A stretch of 64,000 nt of DNA from Macrostomum hystrix (taxonomy: Eukaryota > Platyhelminthes > Macrostomidae): assembly GCA_950097015.1 (NCBI GenBank), contig CATNEN010000038.1, positions 31,706,501 through 31,770,500 on the forward strand. Reading direction: 5' to 3'. Positions 1 to 10,377 of the stretch are shown piece by piece. Under the pieces are notes generated by a model. That model did no database searches. It was not told the DNA's origin and saw only the letters and a list, made by a program, of their open reading frames with translations. The translations under genes and the position numbers were made by a program. Numbering within the stretch: position 1 is the first letter of the stretch; each line of letters opens with the position of its first letter.

Positions 1-310
1 GAGGGTTCAGTGTCCTGAGGTGAGGAGGGTTCAGTATCCTGAGGTGAGGAGGGTTCAGTATCCTGAGGTGAGGAGGGTTCAGTATCCTGAGGTGAGGAGG
101 GTTCAGTATCCTGAGGTGAGGAGGATTCAGTATCCTGAGGTGAGGAGGGTTCAGTATCCTGAGGTGAGGAGGGTTCAGTATCCTGAGGTGAGGAGGGTTC
201 AGTATCCTGAGGTGAGGAGGGTTCAGTATCCTGAGGTGAGGAGGATTCAGTATTCTGAGGTGAGGAGGGTTCAGTATCCTGAGGTGAGTAATTTCTTAAT
301 TTCCTGAGGT
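1..310. repeat. 24-bp minisatellite, left window edge
   Basis: About 12 near-perfect copies of a 24-bp unit (core gggttcagtatcctgaggt). The array is cut by the window edge and lies just downstream of the last visible EVH1-gene exon, so presumably in its next intron. Confidence 0.95.
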
Positions 311-368
311 GAGGTTCCCTAATTTATAAGGAAAAAATAATATAATTTGGAATTAACAAAGATTTTAC

Positions 369-646
369 CTTCCACAGTTGAATCGCTTGTAGCCGGCAAT
401 CTCAAACTACCAACTCGCTTTGGCTGCTGTTGCTGCTGTTGCTGTTGCTGCTGCTCAACCTGGCGATTATCAAGCCCACCCAACAAGCGATCTAATGTTC
501 TGCGGTCGATAGCGATATCCGCATTTTCCTCCTCATCGTCCATGTCTAAATTTGGTTGTAGTTGCTGCTGCTGATGCTGCTGCTGCTCGTGGTGAAGCGA
601 CCTGGCTTCCATTGATCGACTTCTACCGGCTGCGAAACCTCGATGG

Positions 647-681
<35 letters not shown>

Positions 682-2791
682 ACGATAACGTTGGTCGGTG
701 TGGCTGTGATGCTGGTGACTGCTATCAGTGCCGTCGCAAGTGCAATTTCTAGCCGATTTTGATGTTGAGGGCGATATCTGACAATTTGTTTTGAGTACAG
801 TTTCAAGGAATATTTGCTAGTAGCTATATTCTTTTTATTTTATAACCAGGTAGCGAGAGCTTTGGACTGAGAATTCTGGAGTTTTCATCTCAGAAAATTT
901 GTCTCATTAAAAAAGGCATTTTCTTGTTACTTCTTGCTTACAATAAATGACTTTTAATCAGGCCCAACTGAGCAAAGTTTAACTAGCTATCTACCTTACA
1001 TCTTTATTAAGGATTTTCGTTTTCCCTCTTCTTTTCGGGTTTTTAGTTTCTCCCGGTTTTCCGTTTTTTATTTAAGATTGCCAGATTTCATGTTGTTCCC
1101 AGTTTTTTCCGGCTTTTTTTCTCCGGGTTTTCGGTTTTCTCCGGGTTTTTAGTTTCTCCGGGTTTTTAGTTTCTCCGGGTTTTTAGTTTCTCCGGGTTTT
1201 TAGTTTCTCCGGGTTTTTAGTTTCTCCGGGTTTTTAGTTTCTCCGGGTTTTCGGTTTTCTCCGGGTTTTCTTTTTTCTCCGGGTTTTTAGTTTCTCCGGG
1301 TTTTCGGTTTTCTCCGGGTTTTCTTTTTTCTCCGGGTTTTTAGTTTCTCAGGGTTTTCAGTTTTCTCCGGGTTTTCTGTTTCTTTCTAGTTTTCCAGATT
1401 TCATGTTTTTCCCGGTTTTCTTCTTTTCCGGCTTTTCTGTTTTCTCAGGGTTATAAGTTTTCTGAATTTCATGTTCTGGGTTTTCAGCACTTCCGGGATT
1501 TCAGAAATCCAGTTTTCCTTGTTTTCAGTATACCAGCTTTTTTAAAAGATTTTCTTGGTTTTCGCTACATAAAATAAGACCCACATATTTTCGGTTTTAA
1601 CTCATGCGTGTTTTTTTAGTTTTGTGTTGGCTTTTGGCGTCCGTAAATAGACAATGAATTAATTATTTTAATAGTTCAAAATATTACTGAGGTATGAAAC
1701 TGTTTGTTGGAATTTCTTTTAGAAAAACATTTTTTTAATACTGAATATGTTTGTGTGCGTTAGGCCTAAATTTGGCTTTTTTGTTTGCTAATTACGAAGT
1801 ATTCTATGCAGACATCTTTATGTACTGTAAAGTTAATACGCTACTGTTAGTAGGCATATACGGACATGCTTTTCACACCAATCGATTCTAAGCCAGACAA
1901 GCCGCAGTGCAAAGGGGGCGCGGAAAAATGCGAACTGGAAACATGAAATAAAATGAGAGGAGCGAGAGAGAAACGGGAGTTTCGGGAAGCTGGATGGAGT
2001 GCCCCCCCGACTAACCTGATTATCGCCCTGCATTAGCCGCCCAAATTGATTTTGCCAAGCCTCCGACTAGAAATGAAATTATGAGCTTGGCGGGACTGAT
2101 GTTTTGTTTGCTCCAGATCCCAACTCAACATTCTGACTGCCTTTTTTCTGTTGTTTTGCTCTGGATGCTCGTTTTCTGGTTCGTTTTAGATTTTGTTTTT
2201 CTGGGCTGAAACTTTTTTGATTGATTGATTGGTTGGTTATTGATCTGACTGGTTGGCGAAATGCGGTCACGGGACTGATTGGAATATAGAACAGAAGGCT
2301 TGACACATTGTATCTACTCTATTCTGTTATATTCTATTCTATCCTGCAGTTATCCAATAGCTCAATCCTACTAACCCAATCACAAACCTACTCACCCCAC
2401 CACGAACCTACTCACGCCACCACGAACCTACTCACCCCACCACGAACCTACTCAGCCCACCACAAACCTACTCAGCCCACCACAAACCTACTCAGCCCAC
2501 CACAAACCTACTCACAAACCTACTCGCCCCACCACAAACCTACTCACACCACCACAAACCTACTCACAAACCTACTCACCACACAAGAAACCTACTCACC
2601 CCACCACAGACCAAAACCATAAAAATGTGAGCACATTAATAATGGTCTGCTCAGCGCGCACTTATTAAATCAGGGAGTTTTATCAGCTTTCTGGTTCCTG
2701 AAAAAAGTTACATTGAAACTATAGCAGCACAATGCCCTGGGCGGATAAATAATTCAAGCTGTCACTGCCATACAGACAGAGAAACATTGCC

Positions 2792-2825
<34 letters not shown>

Positions 2826-4969
2826 AGAGGAAGTGAGCTCTGGGAAGAAAAATAGACCCGGTTCTATTTGGCATTGCTAATGAGTGTGACGGCCACATCT
2901 CGGAAATGACTCAGTGCTGTCTGTGGTCATAAATTCAAACAACTATAAGCTGGCGAGCTTTCGTGCTCCATTTCTGACGAAATTCTGGGATTCCCAGACA
3001 GGCTCATAAAACTTTATAGAGAATGACCGTTTTGGAAGACCCAAATTTATATCTGTGTGCCTTTTCGGTGTTTTTGGCACTTCCACATATTTGCATGTCC
3101 ATATTTGCATGCGATTTTGTCTAATCAAGGTACCAGATTTTTTTATGTGAGTATGCGAAAATCACTACATTACTGACTCTGGTTAGGTTAGTAGGTTTCT
3201 GGTGGGTGAGTAGGTTTGTGGTGGGGTGAGTAGGTTTGTGGTGTGGTGAGTAGGTTTGTGGTGGGGTGAGTAGGTTTGTGGTGTGGTGAGTAGGTTTGTG
3301 GTGGGGTGAGTAGGTTTGTAAGTAGGTTTGTGGTGGGGTGAGTAGGTTTGTGGTGGGGTGAGTAGGTTTGTGGTGGGGTGAGTAGGTTTGTGGTGGGGTG
3401 AGTAGGTTTGTGGTTGGGTGAGTAGGTTTGTAAGAAGGTTTGTGGTGGGGTGAGTAGGTTTGTGGTGGGGTGAGTAGGTTTGTGGTGTGGTGAGTAGGTT
3501 TGTGGTGGGGTGAGTAGGTTTGTAAGAAGGTTTGTGGTGGGGTGAGTAGGTTTGTGGTGGGGTGAGTAGGTTTGTGGTGGGGTGAGTAGGTTTGTGGTGG
3601 GGTGAGTAGGTTTGTGGTGTGGTGAGTAGGTTTGTGGTGGGGTGAGTAGGTTTGTGGTGGGGTGAGTAGGCTTGTGGTGGGGTGAGTAGGTTTCTGGTGG
3701 GTGAGTAGGTTTGTGGTGGGGTGAGTAGGTTTCTGGTGGGTGAGTAGGTTTGTGGTGGGTGAGTAGGTTTCTGGTGGGTGAGTAGGTTTGTGGTGGGTAA
3801 GTAGGTTTCTGGTGGGTGAGTAGGTTTGTGGTGGGGTGAGTAGGCTTGTGGTGGGGTGAGTAGGTTTGTGGTGTGGTGAGTAGGTTTGTGGTGGGGTGAG
3901 TAGGTTTGTGGTGTGGTGAGTAGGTTTGTGGTGTGGTGAGTAGGTTTCTGGTGGGGTGAGTAGGTTTGTGGTGGGGTGAGTAGGTTTGTGGTGGGGTGAG
4001 TAGGTTTGTGGTGGGGTGAGTAGGTTTGTTAGTAGGTTTGCGGTGGAACAGTTAGATTTCAGAGAATGGCTGCTGGTAGCGAGACAGATAATTAGTTTGT
4101 GAGAGAAAGGTAGATTTGCTGAGACAAAAAAGATAAAATATTGATTCGGCCAAACCCCAAGGCCAATACTTTCATGATAATGAAATAAAGTTGAGCCGCG
4201 CTATTGAATATGTAACCCCAAAGGAATGTATCGAATCATTCTGCGGGGTACAAAAGTTGTGCTTGTCACGCAAATTTCATTTAATTGAACGCAGATCAGG
4301 GACGAAATTGAAATGGGACATCTGGGGTATTCGATTCGCGATATGTTAGTACTTTGCCTCTCTTTCAAACAGCTGGCTGAGGGAATCGTTTTTTTGGGGG
4401 GGGGGAATTTCCCTCGCCCCTTCGCCATTTCTATCTCTCCTGTCCCCTCCATTCGACTGGCGATTTGGGAATCGTGTTTCAAAACCAGTTTCAAAGATCG
4501 AAGCTAGCTAGGAGAGCAGATCGAGACAGACACTCAGACAGGAGCGGATTGGGATGGGAGAGATGGGAACAGAACAGTTTGAGCTTTCATCGATTCTGCC
4601 GCAGACGGTTCCGAGCGGCGAGAGAGAGGGAGAGAGAGGGAGAGAGAGGGAGAGAGAGGGAGAGAGAGAGGGAGAGAGAGAGAGCAACTTTCGATCATTC
4701 CGAATTCCAAGCAGCATACACTGGCGGTGCCACTTTTCGCTCTTCTGTCTGCTCAAAAACCAGCCCCCAAAACGGCCAGCGGCTCAACCCACTGAGCAGC
4801 CTTCAACCTCTATTAGTACAAAGCAGGGGAGGTCCGCGAGAGGGAGCAGTTCGGGGGGAGAGGGAAAACAGTTTGTGGGACTGCCGGCATCCACTTACTG
4901 GCAGCGCTGAGGGACTGGGTGCTCTCAACGAGGCGAATGAAGCCGACTTCTTGTAGGCTGCCGACACTG

Positions 4970-5003
<34 letters not shown>

Positions 5004-8000
5004 ATAGCTAGACAAGGAAGTCTGAAGCGAGAATCGAGGAAAAACATTTTTTCGACAGAAAGTCATCGAGCGAATGGGCTGGGAATTTAGGGATTTTCAG
5101 GGATCAACATGATGAATAGGCAAACTATTTTAGTTTTAACATTAAACCCTTTATCTAAGCGAATGAACGCTACTGCTAATAGATCTAACTCGGTGTCTCA
5201 AACATTATACACTTTTTGTTGTATAGTTACTGTTCAGACGAGTATCTATTTGACTTTCGATTAAATAGCAGAGCTACGGTAAACAAACTGCTCGTAAACT
5301 GTTACAACTTGGAAATAGAAAACGATACATTCTCTTGTCTCTCATCTCTCCACTCTTTTCTCTCTTTTCTCTCCTCTCTTGTCTCTCATCTCTCCTCTCT
5401 TTATCTCATCTCTCTCCTCTCTTTTCTCTCATCTCTTGTCTCTCATCTCTTGTCTCTCATCTCTCCACTCTTGTCTCTCATCTCTCCTCTCTTTATCTCA
5501 TCTCTTGTCTCTCATCTCTCCTCTCTTGTCTCTCATCTCTCCTCTCTTTATCTCATCTCTTGTCTCTCATCTCTCCTCTCTTGTCTCTCATCTCTCCTCT
5601 CTTTATCTCATCTCTTGTCTCTCATCTCTCCTCTCTTGTCTCTCATCTCTCCTCTCTTTATCTCATCTCTCTCCTCTCTTTTCTCTCATCTCTTGTCTCT
5701 CATCTCTCCTCTCTTGTCTCTCATCTCTCCTCTCTTGTCTCTCATCTCTCCTCTCTTTTCTCTCATCTCTCCTCTCTTGTCTCTCATCTCTCCTCTCTTT
5801 TCTCTCATCTCTCCACTCTTGTCTCTCATCTCTCTCCTCTCTTTATCTCATCTCTCTCCTCTCTTGTCTCTCATCTCTCTCCTCTCTTTTCTCTCATCTC
5901 TCCACTCTTTTCTCTCATCTCTCCACTCTTTTCTCTCATCTCTCCACTCTTGTCTCTCATCTCTCTCCTCTCTTTATCTCATCTCTCTCCTCTCTTTTCT
6001 CTCATCTCTCTCCTCTCTTTTCTCTCATCTCTCTCCTCTCTTGTCTCTCATCTCTCCACTCTTTTCTCTCATCTCTCTCCTCTCTTGTCTCTCATCTCTC
6101 CACTCTTTTCTCTCATCTCTCCACTCTTTTCTCTCATCTCTCCACTCTTTTCTCTCATCTCTCCACTCTTTTCTCTCATCTCTCCACTCTTTTCTCTCAT
6201 CTCTCCACTCTTTTCTCTCCTCTCTTCTCTCTTTTCTCTCCTCTCTTCTCTCTCATATCTTCTCGCTTCTCTCTCCTCTCTTCTCTCTTGTCTCTCATCT
6301 CTCTTCTCTCTTCTCTTTCTCTCATCTCTCCTCTCTCATCTCTCCTCTCTTGTCTTTCCTTTCTCCTCTATAATCTTTCATCTCTTCTCTCTTTTCTCAC
6401 ATCTCTTTTTTTCTTCTCTCTCCTCTCTCTCTTCTCTATTAACTCCTCTCTACCCCAGTCACCTCACTCCAGTTTTCTCCTTTCTCCCCGCCTTGTTCCT
6501 AACTGAAAACTTAAACAGTAATTTTCAATTTCGTTGTTTCTTTAACTTTCATTCTTCCGACTGCCTCGATAGTCACTGCCATCAGGATAAGGCAAGTCCC
6601 AGGAGGCTTCTAATTTTAAGGACCATCCTTTCTTGAACGCACCGGGTAGCAGCAGTCGCGAAATCTTCTGGCGTCAATTGGCGACGTGAAATTCAGGCCC
6701 CAGTCACAGTTCTGAGCAAGGTCCTTCCAGTGCACGAAGCACTCATTGGCTTGGTAGACTGGGGTTCCTGCTCATGAGAATGCGAATGAGAATGCGAATG
6801 AGAATGCGAATGAGAATGAGAATGCGAATGAGAATGCGAATGAGAATGAGAATGCGAATGGGAATGCGAATGAGAATGCGAATGCGAATGAGAATGAGAA
6901 TGCGAATGAGAATGGGAATGCGAATGAGAATGAGAATGCGAATGAGAATGGGAATGCGAATGAGAATGCGAATGCGAATGAGAATGAGAATGCGAATGAG
7001 AATGAGAATGGGAATGCGAATGAGAATGAGAATGCGAATGAGAATGCGAATGAGAATGAGAATGAGAATGCGAATGAGAATGAGAATGCGAATGAGAATG
7101 CGAATGAGAATGAGAATGAGAATGAGAATGAGTATGAGAATGAGTATGAGAATGAGAATGAGAATGAGAATGAGAATGAGTATGAGAATAAGAATGAGAA
7201 TGAGAATGAGAATGAGAATGAGAATGAGAATGAGAATGAGAATGAGAATGCGAATGAGAATGAGGATCAGAATGAGACCTCACCCGGGTAGCTCACGGTC
7301 GCCTCAAACAGTTTCAACGCGTTTCGGCTGTAAGCAGTGACCTGGTACACCCTGGTCGGACCCTCGCTCAGGCAGGTGATGTTGATGGGCACAACGTCAT
7401 CAGAGACCCGTTCCCAGCCAAGCTCATTGTCCTGAACTCGGAACACTTCAGCCCACAGCCTGCGGATGGTTGTTTTGAGATCTTCAGTTACAGATCTTCA
7501 GTTACAGATCTTCAGTTACAGATCTTCAGTTACAGATCTTCAGTTACAGAACTTCAATTACAGATCTTCAGTTACAGAACTTCAGTTGGAGAACTTCAGT
7601 TGACAAAGCTTGGGTGAAAACACTGGTATGTACTTTAAATTTATGTATTGAAATAAGTGCCTTCCTTATCGCCCTCATAACTGTAAACCAATGAGGATGT
7701 GAAGAAAATATAAAGAAAAGTGCTGCATTCTGTATAGCATATAAATACTATTCATAGTCTATCTCTATCTCTCTGTGACTTTCTCTTTAGCCTTCCGCAG
7801 GCGCTCAGTGTCACTATGCATGAGGTCTGGTGTTTATTAAGTCCCAAAAATTCTTAGCAACTGCGTAGGAAATGCCTACGATGCCTGCGGAATATATTGA
7901 ATTGGCTGGAAAATTATCCCAAGCATAGGGATTAGGGTCAGGATTTAGTAACTGTCAGCTCCTAAAAATGGGCAGAAATATTTGCATAAGTATTTACTGT

Positions 8001-9125
8001 GCTTATATTTTGTAGCTGTGCACAATGATTATGGTATTCAGTATTTAGGTCATAGGATTCTGTGTTTAGGTCATGGGGTTCAGTATTTAGGTCATAGGAT
8101 TCTGTGTTTAGGTCATAGGGTTCAGTATTTAGGTCATAGGATTCTGTGTTTAGGTCATGGGGTTCAGTATTTAGGTCATAGGATTCTGTGTTTAGGTCAT
8201 GGGGTTCAGTATTTAGGTCATAGGATTCTGTGTTTAGGTCATGGGGTTCAGTATTTAGGTCATAGGATTCTGTGTTTAGGTCATGGGATTCTGTATTTAG
8301 GTCATGGGATTTTGTATTTAGGTCATGGGATTCTATATTTAGGTAATTGGGATTCTGTGTTTATGTCATGGGATTCTGTATTTAGGTCATGGGATTTTGT
8401 ATTTAGGTCATGGGATTCTATATTTAGGTAATTGAGATTCTGTGTTTAGGTCATGGGGTTTAGTATTTTGGTCATGGGATTCTGTATTTAGGTCATAGGA
8501 TTCTGTATTTAAGTCACTGGAATTCTGTATTTAGGTCATAGGATTCTGTGTTTAGGTCATGGGGTTTAGTATTTAGGTCATGGGATTCTGTATTTAGTAC
8601 ATGGGATTCTGTATTTAGGTCATGGGATTCTGTATTTAGGTCATGGGATTCTGTATTTAAGTCACTGGAATTCTGTATTTTGGTCATGGGGTTTAGTATT
8701 TAGGTCATGGGATTCTATATTTAGGTAATTGAGATTCTGTGTTTAGGTCATGGGGTTTAGTATTTTGGTCATGGGATTCTGTATTTAGGTCATGGGATTC
8801 TGTATTTAGGTCATGGGATTCTGTATTTAGGTCATGGGATTCTGTATTTAGGTCATGGGATTCTGTATTTAGGTCATGGGATTTTGTATTTAGGTCATGG
8901 GATTCTGTATTTAGTACATGGGATTCTGTAATCGATCAACCTGAGCAGGTGGGTATCCTTCTTAGGCGCCCATCCGCTGGTGGACTCGCCAGCTGACAGG
9001 ATCGTCACGACCCCGGCTCTGCCGCTACCGCCGGCGCCGTCGCCACTTAAAAACCGTCGACCACCGTTGGCGGAGCTCGCCGCTAGAGCCTGCTGAGCCT
9101 CACTGCCGCAGATATTGTTGCCCAT
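369..9125 (-). CDS. EVH1 (WH1) domain protein with polyglutamine tracts, 5' five coding exons, incomplete at left edge
   Basis: Exons on the minus strand: 9125-8941, 7459-7284, 6758-6643, 5021-4899 and 777-369. Phases at the four junctions (2, 1, 0, 0) agree, and the last visible donor leaves phase 1, so more exons lie beyond position 1. About 336 residues are visible. The start is the ATG at 9125, with an in-frame TAA just upstream. Residues about 62-155 read as an EVH1 domain: [14 protein letters not shown], then VYQVTAYS, then FVHWKD and [14 protein letters not shown], matching the W/F/WxD/GLNF pattern of Homer, Ena/VASP and SPRED. EVH1 domains bind proline-rich ligands at actin or signalling scaffolds. 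The rest is Ser/Gln-rich, with three polyQ tracts of about 10-11 residues plus shorter Q runs, and an acidic stretch ([10 protein letters not shown]). Which EVH1 subfamily cannot be decided because the C-terminus is missing. All four introns hold tandem arrays. Exon calls are inference from splice strings and frame. Confidence 0.72.
1076..1480. repeat. 17-bp minisatellite (ccgggttttt type)
   Basis: Imperfect tandem copies of a 17-bp unit, tctccgggtttttagtt, with ttcggt and ttcttt variants. The edges decay gradually into T-rich sequence. Located in intron 4 of the EVH1 gene. Confidence 0.85.
2383..2615 (+). repeat. 20-bp minisatellite, arm A of an inverted pair
   Basis: About 11 copies of cctactcaccccaccacaaa, some shortened to cctactcacaaa. 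The unit is the exact reverse complement of the unit in the array at 3183-4045. Confidence 0.93.
2793..2825. repeat. (CTG)11 microsatellite
   Basis: Eleven uninterrupted CTG triplets in intron 4 of the EVH1 gene (CAG on the sense strand), between the two arms of the inverted minisatellite pair. Confidence 0.95.
3183..4045 (-). repeat. 20-bp minisatellite, arm B of an inverted pair
   Basis: About 43 copies of tttgtggtggggtgagtagg with 19-bp (gtgggtg) and shortened (taagtagg) variants. Reverse complement of the 2383-2615 array; the spacer between the arms is about 570 bp. Confidence 0.93.
4618..4685. repeat. GA-rich microsatellite (gagaggga)n
   Basis: Purine-only tract of gagagagagg repeats. 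It sits in intron 4 of the EVH1 gene about 210 bp downstream (in transcription sense) of the exon ending at 4899. Confidence 0.85.
5335..6440. repeat. 1.1-kb polypyrimidine minisatellite
   Basis: Tandem copies of a 20-23 bp unit built from ctctcatctctcctctcttg with ttttctc, tttatctc and ccac variants. The plus strand is almost pure C/T with scattered A and G; in the EVH1 transcript (minus strand) it is purine-rich. It fills most of intron 3. The long open frames over it come from a stop-free unit. Confidence 0.93.
6774..7268. repeat. Hexanucleotide array (gaatga / gaatgc)n
   Basis: About 80 copies of a 6-bp unit with phased gaatgc, gaatgg, gtatga and gaataa variants. It fills almost all of the 524-bp intron 2 of the EVH1 gene, ending 15 bp from each flanking exon. 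Confidence 0.95.
7478..7600. repeat. 14-bp minisatellite
   Basis: About eight copies of agttacagatcttc, the last ones diverged. It starts about 20 bp from the acceptor used for the exon 7459-7284 of the EVH1 gene. Confidence 0.88.
8025..8932. repeat. 21-bp minisatellite
   Basis: About 43 copies of a 21-bp unit (gtcatgggattctgtattta preceded by g). The first third alternates between gggttcagtattta and ggattctgtgttta units, a dimeric higher order. It ends 9 bp before the first EVH1 exon. Confidence 0.94.
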
Positions 9126-9147
9126 GACTTACGGCCAGCTGGGGGAG

Positions 9148-9503
9148 GGTGAGAATGAGAATGAGAATGAGAATAAGAATGAGAATGAGAATAAGAATGA
9201 GAATGAGAGTGAGTATGAGTATGAAACTGAGAAAAAAATTGAGAATGAAAAGGAGAATAAAAATGAGAATGAGAATGAGAATGAGAATGAGAACGAGAAT
9301 GAATATGAGAATGGGAATGAGAATAAGAATGAGAATGAGAATGAGAATGAGAATGAGAATGAGAATGAGAATGAGAATGAGAATGAGTATGAGAATGAGT
9401 ATGAGAATGAGAATGAGAATGAGAATGAGAATGAGTATGAGAATAAGAATGAGAATGAGAATGAGAATGAGTATGAGAATAAGAATGAGAATGAGAATGA
9501 GAA
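9148..9503. repeat. Hexanucleotide array (gagaat)n
   Basis: Same 6-bp family as 6774-7268 but gagaat-dominated, with gagtat, aagaat and other variants. It lies immediately upstream of the EVH1 start codon (in transcription sense), so in 5' UTR, first intron or promoter. Confidence 0.94.
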
Positions 9504-9509
9504 AGCTGA

Positions 9510-10375
9510 TAAAATTAAGTTGAGAAAGAATTTGATTCGGAATGAGATTAAGAATGAAAACTTGTTTGAAAGGCTTAATTTTGTGAAAAAAATAATATCT
9601 TACCAGTCGTACCGTAAAGTTGTTACTAAATTCGTAAAATTTCAAGTATAAGTTAGCTAGAGTTCTTTATTTCAGGTCATGGAGTTCATTTTCTTTCTGA
9701 ATTAATTATTGCTAAACGGTGTGTAAGTCTTTCTTTGGTTTAAAAAATGACTAATCCCTCATTGCACATGTTTAAAAAGCGAAACCCTGGCAGTGCATTG
9801 GCAATGCGGTGCAGAGAGCCAGGACCAATCACAGACTTCTAACGCCCGCCCACCCCAGTCAGACAACCCCAAGTTCGCTTTCACAGTCAATTTTTGTCTT
9901 TACACTCGCACACTATGTACAGTCGCAAAAATACCAGCAGCAGAAAGTCTTTTCGATTTCTCTTTTATGCTTGAAAATATTTGGGGGGAGGAGACAGCTA
10001 ACCCTCTTCCCAGCAACTGCACCCGTTCCCAACAGCAAAATCCATTTCCCTGTCCTGTCCTGTCTTCTCTTCCCTTATCCTTATGTCCTCTTGTGTTCCT
10101 CCAATATTTTGCTTAACTTCTAAAACCCGTGATCTAGCTCCCAATGTGGCCATGGTGTCATACATAGTGTTATATACTCTTAGTATTATATGATAGCTAC
10201 ATTTTTTTCTGACTGCTAATAGCTTAGACACTCGAGAATTTGAAAAACTTGAAAACTACTCGTCTGCTTAGAAATATTATTGCTTTCAGTACAGACTAAT
10301 TTGTTAAAATAAGCGGTTGTGCTTTTAAAAGTCGTAATTATTAATATAATGGTTTTTTACCACTTCCATAACGGA
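9510..10375. other. Intergenic stretch, no gene seen
   Basis: Upstream flank of the EVH1 gene. Short overlapping open frames at 9793-10123 lack domain signatures or convincing splice context. I see no RNA gene or dispersed element here. Confidence 0.5.
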
Positions 10376-10377
10376 AT

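Noticed and set aside
2793-2825. Disease-type CTG/CAG expansion
   Set aside because: Eleven triplets is short, and several similar tracts occur across the window as ordinary features of this genome.
5216-6636. Ser/Leu-rich frames of 375-433 residues
   Set aside because: Translations of a polypyrimidine minisatellite in three frames at once; lies inside an intron of the minus-strand EVH1 gene.
6693-7340. Poly(Ser-His) and poly(Met-Arg) frames
   Set aside because: Hexanucleotide array filling an intron. The true exon boundaries on both sides keep phase when it is removed.
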